Shown: positions 18,280-26,992 of the stretch, in pieces
Layout of the letters: every line of letters begins with the position of its first letter
Position numbering within the stretch: the stretch's first letter is position 1
Translations under genes and position numbers: made by a program
DNA from: Campylobacter gracilis
Lineage (GTDB): Bacteria > Campylobacterota > Campylobacteria > Campylobacterales > Campylobacteraceae
Direction of reading: 5' to 3'
Length of the DNA: 64,000 bases
Assembly: GCF_001190745.1 (NCBI RefSeq)
Contig: NZ_CP012196.1
Coordinates: 930,001-994,000, forward strand
The notes under the pieces: generated by a model
The model's input: the letters and a program-made list of their open reading frames with translations, nothing else
Told to the model about the DNA's origin: nothing
The model's database searches: none

Positions 18280-18574
18280 AACCGGCGTGCAGATTCGCAC
18301 TCGCGCCAAAACAAAATCTTTCGTGCCTCGCCCGTATAAGGTGATTTTACTAAACGACGACGTGACGACGATGGATTTCGTGGTTTATATTTTGATGGAG
18401 ATTTTCGCCAAAAACTTTAACGACGCCGTAGATTTAATGATGAAAGTGCACAAGCAGGGTCGCGCGGTTTGCGGCGCGTATCCTAAAGAGATAGCCGAGT
18501 GCAAGCAACAAGCGGTTTTACAAGCGGCAAAGGCCGCAGGATTCCCTCTTAGATGTGAGATCGAAGAGGATTAA
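18269..18574 (+). CDS. clpS: ClpS, N-degron adaptor for ClpA
   Basis: Binds substrates with N-terminal Leu, Phe, Tyr or Trp and hands them to ClpAP. The 101-aa protein has the ClpS core: RPYKVILLNDDVTTMDFVV (about residues 21-39), with the DD pair that binds the substrate amino group, and VHKQGRAVCGAYPKEIAE. The ATG overlaps the end of the preceding lipoprotein gene. clpA begins 15 bases downstream after an AAAGGAAAGCA ribosome site, so the pair is co-expressed. Confidence 0.96.
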   Translation: MATKTGVQIRTRAKTKSFVPRPYKVILLNDDVTTMDFVVYILMEIFAKNFNDAVDLMMKVHKQGRAVCGAYPKEIAECKQQAVLQAAKAAGFPLRCEIEED

Positions 18575-18589
18575 ATTTAAAGGAAAGCA

Positions 18590-20971
18590 ATGATAGGATT
18601 TTTTTTAAACAAACATTTTGAACAAGCAATCAGCGTTGCAAACGACGGCGAGGACGAATATATCACCACTTCGCACGTAGTTTATGCGATTTTTAAATAC
18701 AATAAGCCCTTTCATGGGCTCATCGCCAAAGAAATTCCGGATATTAACTACCTAAATATCTTGGATAATCTGGGCGGGCTTTTGGATATGATGCCTAAAT
18801 CAAGCGGCAAGGCTCCGGCGCAGACGATAGAATTTAAGCAGTTCTATACTGAATTAAATAATGCTAAAGAGCCTAAAAATGAGCTCGATTTTATGCTTAA
18901 AATTCTAAATGATAAGGAAAACGACTGCACTAAAATTTTAAATCACTACGGTATCAATGCTGCGATTTTTGAGCTCATCGTGAGAAAGTACAAATCCGCT
19001 TTCGATCACCGTGATGAGGTCGTTTCTCGCGATGAAGCCGCAGCGATTAAGCTAAACTCATACGATATCGACGATATCACGCATGCGATGAATTATGACG
19101 AAAGCCGTAAGCAGTGGCAGAATACGGAATTTGAGCCTGCGTTTGAGGGCGAAAAGGACGCCATAAACGAGCGCGATATTAAAAAGGATTCGCCTAGCTC
19201 GCTTTATACAGCAAACCTCAATAAAATCGCGCTTGAGGGTAAGATCGATCCACTCATCGGACGCGAAAAAGAGATCGAAAAGACGCTGCAAACCCTCTGT
19301 CGCCGCAAGAAAAACAATCCTATCTTAGTGGGCGAAGCAGGAGTTGGTAAAACCGCGATCATCGAGGGTATCGCGCTAAAAATCGTCCGCGGCGAAGTGC
19401 CAGAGAAGCTAAAAAATAAGGTAATTTACGCCCTTGATGCTGGCGCGCTGATCGCAGGAACTACGCTGCGTGGGGAGTTTGAAGAGAGACTAAAAGATCT
19501 CATAGACGAGTTTAGCGCTAATCAAAACGCGATTTTATTTATCGATGAAATTCACACGATCGTTGGTGCAGGCACGGGCAATCGCAACGAACTTGATATG
19601 TCAAACATCCTAAAACCTTCGCTTGCAAGCGGCGAGCTATCGGTCATCGGCGCTACTACATACGGCGAATACCGCTCGTTTTCGCAGGATAAAGCGCTTA
19701 GCCGCAGGTTTTGCAAGATCGACGTGAGCGAGCCTAGTATCGACGATAGCGTTGAAATTTTAAAAGGCGTAGCCAAAAAATATGAGGAATTTCATGGCGT
19801 AAAATTTAGCGACGAAATTTTGCGTGATAGCGTAACGCTTGCTAAAAAATATCAAAGCGATAAATTCCTTCCCGATAGTGCCATTGATCTTATTGACGAG
19901 GTGGGCGCGAGCTTTGCGTTTAAACCGCACGAAGCTCCGCTTGAAATCAGCAAGGATGATTTAGTAAATACACTTTCGATTAGCGCGAATATCGCAAATT
20001 TAAGTAGTAGTGTCGATAATAAACAGGTACTAAAAAATCTAGAAGCCAATATCAAGCGTGAAATTTTCGGTCAAGACGAGGCGGTTAGCAGCCTTTGCAA
20101 GGCGCTTTTGCGCTCTTACGCCGGGCTTGGAGGCGCAAGCTCCCCAATCGGCGTATTTTTGTTCGCAGGTAGTAGCGGCGTGGGCAAAAGTGAGCTAGCC
20201 AAGGTCTTAGCCGCGCAGCTTGGAGTACATTTTGAGCGCTACGATATGAGTGAATATATGGAAGCTCACAGCGTCTCGAGGCTCATTGGCGCGCCTCCCG
20301 GATACGTGGGCTTTGAAAATGGCGGAATTTTAACGAATAATATCAAAAAGCACCCATATAGCGTCATTTTATTTGATGAGGTAGAAAAAGCTCATCCTAG
20401 CATGACGAATATTTTTTTAGGAATTTTCGATAACGCGAGTCTTACCGATAACAACGGCGTTACGACCGATTTTAAAAATACGATCATAATAATGAGCTCG
20501 AATTTAGGCACGAAAGAAGCGCCGCAAGTTGGATTTACGAAGGACGAGAGCTACAAAGTAGATAGCGCCATAAAAAGCTTCTTTGCGCCGGAATTTCGTA
20601 ACCGCATCGATAAAATCATAAATTTTAACCGCTTAAGCGGCGAAATTTTAGAAAAGATCGTGGATAAGACTATCGGCGAGCTGGAGTCGCAGCTAAAAAA
20701 CGTAAAGATTAGTCTAAACAAGGAAGCAAAAGATTTGATTATCTCGCGCGGCTATTCAGACGAGTTTGGCGCGCGAAATTTAAAGCGCGAGATCAGCTCT
20801 CAGATCAGCGATCATATAAGCGGCGAGCTGCTTTTTGGCGCGCTACAAGAGGGCGGCTTAGTTAGCGTGAGCGTAAAAGATGGCGAGCTAAGCTTTAGCT
20901 TTGCTTCTACGCCTTTGCCACAGATAGAAAAAAAGCAACCCGCACTAGCTCAAAGCAGTGTCGTTAAATAA
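18590..20971 (+). CDS. clpA: ATP-dependent Clp protease ATPase subunit ClpA
   Basis: An AAA+ unfoldase that feeds proteins to ClpP. The 793-aa protein has the ClpA N-terminal domain (to about 150), a first ATPase domain with GEAGVGKTA (about 248-256) and [13 protein letters not shown], and a second with [12 protein letters not shown] (about 528) and the arginine-finger region [11 protein letters not shown]. The C-terminal D2 small domain is complete. Together with clpS before it and aat after it (1-base overlap, TAATG) it forms a full N-degron degradation module. clpP is not in the window. Confidence 0.97.
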   Translation: MIGFFLNKHFEQAISVANDGEDEYITTSHVVYAIFKYNKPFHGLIAKEIPDINYLNILDNLGGLLDMMPKSSGKAPAQTIEFKQFYTELNNAKEPKNELDFMLKILNDKENDCTKILNHYGINAAIFELIVRKYKSAFDHRDEVVSRDEAAAIKLNSYDIDDITHAMNYDESRKQWQNTEFEPAFEGEKDAINERDIKKDSPSSLYTANLNKIALEGKIDPLIGREKEIEKTLQTLCRRKKNNPILVGEAGVGKTAIIEGIALKIVRGEVPEKLKNKVIYALDAGALIAGTTLRGEFEERLKDLIDEFSANQNAILFIDEIHTIVGAGTGNRNELDMSNILKPSLASGELSVIGATTYGEYRSFSQDKALSRRFCKIDVSEPSIDDSVEILKGVAKKYEEFHGVKFSDEILRDSVTLAKKYQSDKFLPDSAIDLIDEVGASFAFKPHEAPLEISKDDLVNTLSISANIANLSSSVDNKQVLKNLEANIKREIFGQDEAVSSLCKALLRSYAGLGGASSPIGVFLFAGSSGVGKSELAKVLAAQLGVHFERYDMSEYMEAHSVSRLIGAPPGYVGFENGGILTNNIKKHPYSVILFDEVEKAHPSMTNIFLGIFDNASLTDNNGVTTDFKNTIIIMSSNLGTKEAPQVGFTKDESYKVDSAIKSFFAPEFRNRIDKIINFNRLSGEILEKIVDKTIGELESQLKNVKISLNKEAKDLIISRGYSDEFGARNLKREISSQISDHISGELLFGALQEGGLVSVSVKDGELSFSFASTPLPQIEKKQPALAQSSVVK

Positions 20972-21648
20972 TGGCTCGGTTTTACGATTTTCCAGATCCT
21001 ATGGATGCGCCCGATTTTGCGCCGCTTGCAAGTGGCGGCGATCTGAGCGAGAATTGCTTGCTTAGCGCTTATAGCGCAGGGATATTTCCGTGGTTTAATG
21101 AGGATGAGCCGATTTTATGGTGGTCGCCCGATCCGCGCGCAGTGCTTGATCCGCGTGAAGTGCGCGTGCAAAAGTCCATCAAGCCCTATCTTAAGCGATA
21201 TGAAGTAAAATTTGACGCAAATTTTAAGGGATTCATCGAGCGCTGCAAAGACGTGCGCAAAAAAGAGAGCGACGGCACGTGGATCAGCGAGCAGATCGTG
21301 CAGGCTTACTCGCGTTTGGCAGCAGACGGTTACGCTCACAGCGTCGAAGCATACGAGGACGGCGAGCTTGTGGGTGGGCTATACGGGCTAATTTTTGGGC
21401 GGGTATTTTGCGGCGAGAGTATGCTGAGCCTAAAGAGCAACGCTTCGAAAGTCGCGCTGATTAGGCTTTGTGAGGTGCTTGCAAATTTCGGCTTTCTAAT
21501 CGACTGCCAGATTATGAACGAGCATCTGAAATTTATGGGCGCTAAAGAGATGCCGCGAGCGGAATTCCTCGCTCTATTTGCTGAGCTTAGCGCGCAAGAT
21601 AGCGGCTTTGAGCGCTTTGCGGATCTTAAAGTTCCGCGCGGAGCGTAG
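20971..21648 (+). CDS. aat: Leucyl/phenylalanyl-tRNA-protein transferase
   Basis: Adds Leu or Phe from aminoacyl-tRNA to proteins with N-terminal Lys or Arg, creating the degrons that ClpS recognises. The 225-aa protein has LLSAYSAGIFPWFNEDEPILWWSPDPRA-type features (family core FPWF and WWSPxPR), the RYEVKFDANFKGFIERC region, GGLYGLIFGRVFCGESM and DCQIMNEHLKFMGAKEM. The ATG overlaps the clpA stop by one base. Confidence 0.96.
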   Translation: MARFYDFPDPMDAPDFAPLASGGDLSENCLLSAYSAGIFPWFNEDEPILWWSPDPRAVLDPREVRVQKSIKPYLKRYEVKFDANFKGFIERCKDVRKKESDGTWISEQIVQAYSRLAADGYAHSVEAYEDGELVGGLYGLIFGRVFCGESMLSLKSNASKVALIRLCEVLANFGFLIDCQIMNEHLKFMGAKEMPRAEFLALFAELSAQDSGFERFADLKVPRGA

Positions 21649-21716
21649 CATTGAGCCAAAGCTTGAAATGCAGCAGCGTAAAAAATACGCGGAATTTAGA
21701 ATTTTAAAGAAATAAG

Positions 21717-23537
21717 ATGTGGCAAAGAGATAAAAGCTCCTCAGTCGGTATGATTATCGTGATGTTTATATTCGTGCCGGCGGCGCTTTTCGTATTTTTG
21801 GCGATTTTATATTTTTGGGGCAGCACCGAACGCAAATTACCGCGCCTGGATGTTAATGAAACCAACAGCGCGATCCGCGGCGCGATAATCGCAAAAGACA
21901 ACTACGTCGCGGCAAATTCCGTCAAACTCTACAAAGTTAGCGTCGATGCGCGAAGCATCGATAAAAACAAGCTTGATCTTTTCGTGCGGCTCTATTGCAT
22001 TTATACGGGCGATAGCGAAAAGCGTGTCAAAAGCGCGATCGAGGGCTCTGGCGGCACGACCGTGCTGTCGTATAAGATCGACGCCAAAACCGCCGTGCAT
22101 CTAAAAGAGCTTGCGTATAAGCTAAATTTAAAAAAGGTATTCGTTAGCTTCATGGGCTCAAACGGCAGGCTAAATCCGCCTATTCGCATGAGCGTGAGCG
22201 AAAGCGGCGAGAAGCGCAGCTACAATGTCGGCGATTCACTCACTCCGTTAATCGGCTATATCAATAAAAAAGAGGTTGATGGTATCACCAAGGTTAGCGG
22301 AATTAAGGGGATCGAGAAGTACTATGAGTATTATCTAGCGCCCGTTAGAGATGAGTTTATCGTGGGTCCGCGCGATATCGGCGGCAACATCATTCTAGAG
22401 CGCAGTAGCAAAAAAACGGGCAGGATCGACGGCTACAATGTCCGTCTAAGCGTGCCGCTAACGCTGCAAAGAAAGATAGAGCGCCTAAGCGATGAGGGCG
22501 CTGATAATTACGATGCGCGAGAAATCGTGGTAGGCATTATGAACTCTAAAACGGGCAAAATTTTATCCCTCGCGACCAACGCCCGCTATGATCCCTCAAA
22601 CATCACAAAAAACGATCTTAAGAATTTAAATTTTACCGCGAGCGAATACGCCTACGAAGTGGGCTCGATTATGAAGCCGATAATTTTCGCAATCGCCTAC
22701 GACGCCAAAGCTGTCAAACCGGGCGAGATTATCAATACCCATAACGGCAGCTATAAGCTTGGTACTCGTACGATCCGCGACACGCACCCGGCTAAGCAGA
22801 TGAGCGGCGAGGAGATCATCATCCACAGCTCAAACATCGGAATGATTAAAATTTCAGAGCGGCTGGAGGGGCAGGCTATTTATGATGGGCTTATGAATTT
22901 TGGTATGTCGCAAAAAACGGGCATTGATCTGCCGTATGAGCAAAGCGGAAATATCCCAAGCATCAAAAGCCTGAATAATAAAATTTACAAAGCCACGATC
23001 AGCTACGGCTACGGCGCACAGATGACTTTCCTTCAGATGCTCAATGCCTACACCGTCTTTAACAACGGCGGTGTCATGATTAGCCCGCGCCTAGTCGAAA
23101 ATCTAGAAAATAACGGCAAAACTTACATCGTCAACGAAAGCGAAACCCGCCAGGTCATCTCTAAACCTACCGCTGATGTAATAAAAGGAATTTTAATCAA
23201 AACGGTTGAGAGTGGCACGGGGCGCAAGGGGCGAGTGGCGGGGCTGCAAATCGGTGGCAAGACGGGCACTGCGCGCATCGCCAAGGGAGGCGGCTATTCG
23301 AGCGCCTATAACAGCTCGTTTTTTGGCTTTGCCAACGACGCGGACACCAGCTACACGATCGGCGTTTTGGTGCGCGAGCCTAAAAGGGGCAGCTACTACG
23401 CCGCTCAAAATGCGCTGCCGATCTTTAAGCGGGCGGTAGGAATTTTGATTGAGGAGGGCTATCTAAAGCCCGCAGCCGACGCAAACGCCACGCAAAAGGT
23501 CGAAATCAAGGATGAGGCAGTTGAAATTAAAGATTAA
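21717..23537 (+). CDS. ftsI: Division peptidoglycan transpeptidase FtsI (PBP3-like)
   Basis: A class B penicillin-binding protein of 606 aa that cross-links septal peptidoglycan. One N-terminal membrane segment (GMIIVMFIFVPAALFVFLAI) anchors it, followed by a pedestal domain starting RGAIIAKDNYV. The transpeptidase motifs are present: SxxK as GSIMKP, SxN as HSSN (about residue 370) and KTG as GGKTGTAR (about residue 518). The C-terminus ends in a charged Ala/Lys/Glu/Asp tail. The ribosome site is weak (AAAGAAATAAG). It is 68 bases after aat. PBP2 (MrdA) is less likely, given the pedestal start. Confidence 0.9.
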   Translation: MWQRDKSSSVGMIIVMFIFVPAALFVFLAILYFWGSTERKLPRLDVNETNSAIRGAIIAKDNYVAANSVKLYKVSVDARSIDKNKLDLFVRLYCIYTGDSEKRVKSAIEGSGGTTVLSYKIDAKTAVHLKELAYKLNLKKVFVSFMGSNGRLNPPIRMSVSESGEKRSYNVGDSLTPLIGYINKKEVDGITKVSGIKGIEKYYEYYLAPVRDEFIVGPRDIGGNIILERSSKKTGRIDGYNVRLSVPLTLQRKIERLSDEGADNYDAREIVVGIMNSKTGKILSLATNARYDPSNITKNDLKNLNFTASEYAYEVGSIMKPIIFAIAYDAKAVKPGEIINTHNGSYKLGTRTIRDTHPAKQMSGEEIIIHSSNIGMIKISERLEGQAIYDGLMNFGMSQKTGIDLPYEQSGNIPSIKSLNNKIYKATISYGYGAQMTFLQMLNAYTVFNNGGVMISPRLVENLENNGKTYIVNESETRQVISKPTADVIKGILIKTVESGTGRKGRVAGLQIGGKTGTARIAKGGGYSSAYNSSFFGFANDADTSYTIGVLVREPKRGSYYAAQNALPIFKRAVGILIEEGYLKPAADANATQKVEIKDEAVEIKD

Positions 23538-24025
23538 ATTTGCTAAATTTCGCGAGGTTTTTTGAAATTTTGCGGCTTGCGGCGACGAAAATTCGTGGAA
23601 TTAGGCGCGGCTTTTTGAAATTTTACGGCGTTTAAATTTTTGCGACGCGGAATTTTGGCGGCATAGAATTTCGCGGCGCAAATTTTAACGGTACGGAGAT
23701 GGAATTTTATCGCGATGCGGGATTTTGGCGCGGCAGTAAAATTTTATCACGGCTTGGAATTTTGCATGGCGCCGCTCGCTGAGCTAAGGCATTGGAATTT
23801 TATCGCGATACGGAATTTTGCCACGGCGTAAAATTCCGTATCAAGGCAAAATTTTAAATTTGCCGTCGCGCAAGTAGCGCAAGTAAAACGGCGAGCGAGC
23901 TTAGCTGCTTAAATTTAAAGACGCAACGCTATAAATTCGCGCCGTATGTCTGCGCAACTGCGAAATTTAGCGAGTTCGGCTGCGGAATTTAACGATGAAA
24001 TTTAACGCAAAGAAAAGAGGAAAAT
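23538..24025. repeat. Spacer filled by AAATTT-centred units at 16-19 bp spacing
   Basis: No gene is recognised in these 488 bases. From about 23620 to 23852 units such as CGGAATTTTGGCG, GGAATTTTATCGCGAT and GTAAAATTTTATCAC recur. By hand count the A|T centres lie near 23620, 23636, 23652, 23668, 23682, 23704, 23722, 23741, 23759, 23797, 23815, 23833 and 23851; steps are 16,16,16,14,22,18,19,18,38,18,18,18. The 38-step is twice 19. The last 150 bases lack the pattern and carry the GAGGA ribosome site of the next gene. Confidence 0.75.
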
Positions 24026-24046
24026 ATGAAAGCAAATGAGGGAAAA

Positions 24047-25282
24047 ATGAAAATAGCGATAATCGGGCTTGGCTACGTTGGGCTTCCTTTGGCGGCAGCG
24101 TTTGCCGCGAAACACGAGGTCGTGGGCTTTGACGTCTCGCAGGAGCGCATAGACGAGCTGCGCGGCGGGCACGATCGCACACTGGAGCTTAGCGACGAGG
24201 AGCTTGCTGCGGCGATTCAAAACGGGCTTAAATTTAGCGCAAAGTTAGATGATATGAGGCAGAGCAATTTTTATATCGTGTGCGTGCCGACGCCCGTAGA
24301 TAGGCTAAATCGTCCCGATCTCACGCCGCTAATCAAGGCCAGCGAAAGCGTCGGAGCCGTGCTTAAAAAGGGCGACATCGTCGTGTATGAAAGCACCGTC
24401 TATCCGGGCGCTACGGAGGAGGACTGCGTGCCGGTTTTAGAGCGCGTAAGCGGGCTAAAATTTAACCGCGATTTTTTCTGCGGATATTCGCCCGAGCGGA
24501 TCAATCCGGGCGATAAAATTCACACCGTCACTAAGATTAAAAAGATCGTCTCGGCAAGCACCCTGGAGGCTTTAGACGTCGTAGATAGCGTCTATCTTAG
24601 CATCCTGCAAAACGGCACCTTTCGCGCTAGCAGCATAAAGGTCGCCGAGGCCGCGAAGGTGATCGAAAACACCCAGCGCGACATCAATATCGGCTTTATC
24701 AACGAGCTTGCGATCCTGTTCGGCAAGCTCGGTATCAACACCAACGACGTCATCGACGCGGCGGCTACGAAGTGGAATTTCTTAAGCTTCCGTCCGGGGC
24801 TCGTGGGCGGGCACTGCATCGGCATCGATCCGTATTATCTGGCGCAGAAAGCGACCGAGGTGGGCTATCACCCAGAAATCATCCTCTCAAGCCGCCGCAT
24901 CAACGATAATATGGGAAGCTACGTCGCTACGGAGGTCGTTAAGATGATGATAAAATACGACGAAAAGGTAAAGGGCGCGAAGGTCTTGATCTTGGGGCTG
25001 ACGTTTAAAGAAAACTGCCCCGACACCCGCAATACGCGCGTCGTGGATATGATAAACGAGCTTAAAAATTTCGGCTGCGAGGTAAGCGTCTATGATCCTT
25101 GGGCGAGCGCTGCCGACGCTAAGAGATACTACGACATCGATCTGCTGCAAAAGCCCGATTTGCGCAAATTTGACTGCGTCGTAATCGCCGTGGCGCATAA
25201 GCAATTTTTCGAGCTTGATTACGCAGGCTCGCTGGTTTACGACGTGAAAAACGTCTATAAAGGTGCGCAAGGAAAGCTCTGA
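24047..25282 (+). CDS. Nucleotide-sugar 6-dehydrogenase (UDP-GlcNAc/UDP-Glc dehydrogenase family)
   Basis: Oxidises the C6 hydroxyl of a UDP-sugar to a uronic acid with two NAD+, for polysaccharide or glycan synthesis. The protein (411 aa from this start) has the NAD fold MKIAIIGLGYVGLPLAAAFA, YCxVPTPV as VCVPTPVD, CGYSPERINPGD, and the catalytic-Cys motif GGHCIGIDPYYLAQKA, followed by LTFKENCPDTRNTR. This pattern is closest to the TviB/WbpA branch. An ATG 21 bases upstream (24026, with GAGGA) is an equally possible start; the one chosen matches the family N-terminus. No other sugar-polymer gene is nearby. Confidence 0.9.
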   Translation: MKIAIIGLGYVGLPLAAAFAAKHEVVGFDVSQERIDELRGGHDRTLELSDEELAAAIQNGLKFSAKLDDMRQSNFYIVCVPTPVDRLNRPDLTPLIKASESVGAVLKKGDIVVYESTVYPGATEEDCVPVLERVSGLKFNRDFFCGYSPERINPGDKIHTVTKIKKIVSASTLEALDVVDSVYLSILQNGTFRASSIKVAEAAKVIENTQRDINIGFINELAILFGKLGINTNDVIDAAATKWNFLSFRPGLVGGHCIGIDPYYLAQKATEVGYHPEIILSSRRINDNMGSYVATEVVKMMIKYDEKVKGAKVLILGLTFKENCPDTRNTRVVDMINELKNFGCEVSVYDPWASAADAKRYYDIDLLQKPDLRKFDCVVIAVAHKQFFELDYAGSLVYDVKNVYKGAQGKL

Positions 25283-25414
25283 AATTTAGCTTGGGGGTTA
25301 AATTTAGATTTTATCAATGTAGTTTGCTTTTTAAGTTTGAAGCTCAAACACGATGCTAAGCTACAAAAATAGATAAAATTTTTTGGTATAAGTGAAAGTT
25401 AATCCTCATCGTTA

Positions 25415-25420
25415 TATAAT
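25415..25420 (+). promoter_or_regulatory. Likely -10 box (TATAAT) of the ankyrin gene
   Basis: A perfect TATAAT lies about 100 bases before the TTG start at 25519, in an AT-rich context as usual for Campylobacter sigma-70 promoters. No clear -35 is seen. The implied 5' leader is about 90 bases. Confidence 0.4.
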
Positions 25421-25518
25421 CGCGGCACTTTCGGGGAACAAAACGAGTTGTCGCTTTAGGTTTTGCTTAAAAGCTAAAGCTATTTACAGGCTAGTGTTTT
25501 AAGGCTAAAGGATCAAAT

Positions 25519-26697
25519 TTGAAGACCTTTTTGAAGACCTTGCTTAAAATCATAAAAAACATCTTCAAAGGCATATTTTATACAGCCGTTTTTATAGGCC
25601 TTTTTGCTTTAGCACTCAAAGTTCAGACCGGCAGATTTAAATCAACCTCCTCTCACTATACCGTCACTGCAAATACCAAAGTAGATCCTAACTCCGAGCT
25701 AGCCAAATACGTAACGCAAAAGGAGATAAACGCAGTCGGCTATAGATATTGGGATATAGACGAAGAGGAGGTCAGAGATAATCCCACGATGGAACTTTTG
25801 CGCAGGAGTTTAAAATCAAAAGATACGGATAAAATTTTAAAATTTATGCAGGATAATAATATAAGCGTAGATACCCCTCTTCATTTCGGCGTTACCCCTT
25901 TGATGTATGCTAGCTTTTACGATGATGAAAAAACCGCAAAAAAGCTGATAGAGATGGGTGCCGATCCTCATAAGAAAGATAATTACGAGCTATCTCCTAT
26001 GGCATACGCTATGGAAAATAACGCCACTAAGTCGGTTAGGCTTTTGCTAGATAGCGGAGTTAAGTTTGACGAAGTAGAGATCGTGCAGGAAACCTACGGC
26101 ATTATGGACGTCGAAAACTGGATAGATTCTGTAAGCTTTGACGAAAACGCTACTCCGATCATACATTACCGCACGAAAGAGGTTCTTTTTAGCGGCGGAG
26201 GCGAGCCGTATTATTTTATCAGCCACCTAGTTAGAAACAATATGTACGATATAATGAAAATGGTGCTAGAGAGCGGTTATAGACCATATACCTACTCCAC
26301 TTTCAATATGGGAGAGGTCTCCGTTTCAAATAAACTAGAGGAGATACCCGGCTATAAAAATATAAAAAATACTAATAAGGAGTATGGGGTAGAGGAGTTT
26401 AGACTTTATATGTCGGTATATGGAGGGTTGCTGGACGTACCCGAGCCCGGCGCTATGATAGATCTACTTTTGCAATACGATATCGGCGGAATACCGAACG
26501 ATGAATTTTTAAAAAGAATGTATGATGATAAGTGCTATGAAACATATAGGTATGATATAGCCGTAGGATACTATAAAATGGGAAGTATGTTTGACTCGGC
26601 ATTTTTGCAAAAACATTGTTCCGACAAGAACGCTACCTTTAAAAATATCAAAGAGTATATACTATTTGCGGTAGGGCAAAAAAAATTGATGAAATAG
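25519..26697 (+). CDS. Membrane-anchored ankyrin-repeat protein, reading frame ends just after an A8 tract
   Basis: The 392-aa product starts at TTG (25519), supported by AAAGGATC seven bases upstream. A hydrophobic segment (IFYTAVFIGLFALALKV, about residues 21-37) suggests an inner-membrane anchor with the rest exposed. Residues about 115-175 carry ankyrin-type repeats (TPLMYASFYDDEKTAKKLI, then SPMAYAMENNATKSVRLLL). The following 200 residues are Tyr/Asp/Glu-rich and of unknown function. The stop comes 9 bases after eight consecutive A residues, while a coding-like frame continues for 45 codons in another register. The gene is more AT-rich than its neighbours. No partner is evident. Confidence 0.85.
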   Translation: MKTFLKTLLKIIKNIFKGIFYTAVFIGLFALALKVQTGRFKSTSSHYTVTANTKVDPNSELAKYVTQKEINAVGYRYWDIDEEEVRDNPTMELLRRSLKSKDTDKILKFMQDNNISVDTPLHFGVTPLMYASFYDDEKTAKKLIEMGADPHKKDNYELSPMAYAMENNATKSVRLLLDSGVKFDEVEIVQETYGIMDVENWIDSVSFDENATPIIHYRTKEVLFSGGGEPYYFISHLVRNNMYDIMKMVLESGYRPYTYSTFNMGEVSVSNKLEEIPGYKNIKNTNKEYGVEEFRLYMSVYGGLLDVPEPGAMIDLLLQYDIGGIPNDEFLKRMYDDKCYETYRYDIAVGYYKMGSMFDSAFLQKHCSDKNATFKNIKEYILFAVGQKKLMK

Positions 26698-26831
26698 AAT
26701 TTGCAGCAAATAGAAAGCATATAAAAAACCCCAACTTTCATATATCTAAAGAGGAAGTCGAGAGGCTAACTAACGACTATAAAGAATATAAAAGAAATTT
26801 ATTTAGTAAAGAAGCGGAAGGTCAAAAATAA
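26678..26831 (+). other. Out-of-frame C-terminal extension after an A8 tract (possible frameshift site)
   Basis: Eight A residues occupy 26678-26685. In the annotated frame the protein stops at 26697. Reading with one extra A (or a -1 slip) continues as KIDEIEFAANRKHIKNPNF, then SKEEVERLTNDYKEYKR, to a double stop TAATAG at 26829. This tail is charged, helical and uses normal codons. It has no start or ribosome site of its own. Explanations are phase variation, programmed slippage, a fresh mutation or a sequencing error. Confidence 0.6.
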
Positions 26832-26992
26832 TAGGCGGCTACGCAACTCGCTGCGAAATAATTAAATTTTAAAATTCTATCCAATTAACAAAAGATAAAA
26901 TTTCGCCGATTTTATTGGCATTGTGTTAGGCTTGCAAACTCCGCAAAAAGTTTAAAAGACTCGAATAGAAAAGCTAAATTTAATCTCTAAAT

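Noticed and set aside
23206-23439. Overlapping frame at the ftsI 3' end
   Set aside because: Overlaps the transpeptidase KTG region in another phase; Arg/Ala-rich shadow.
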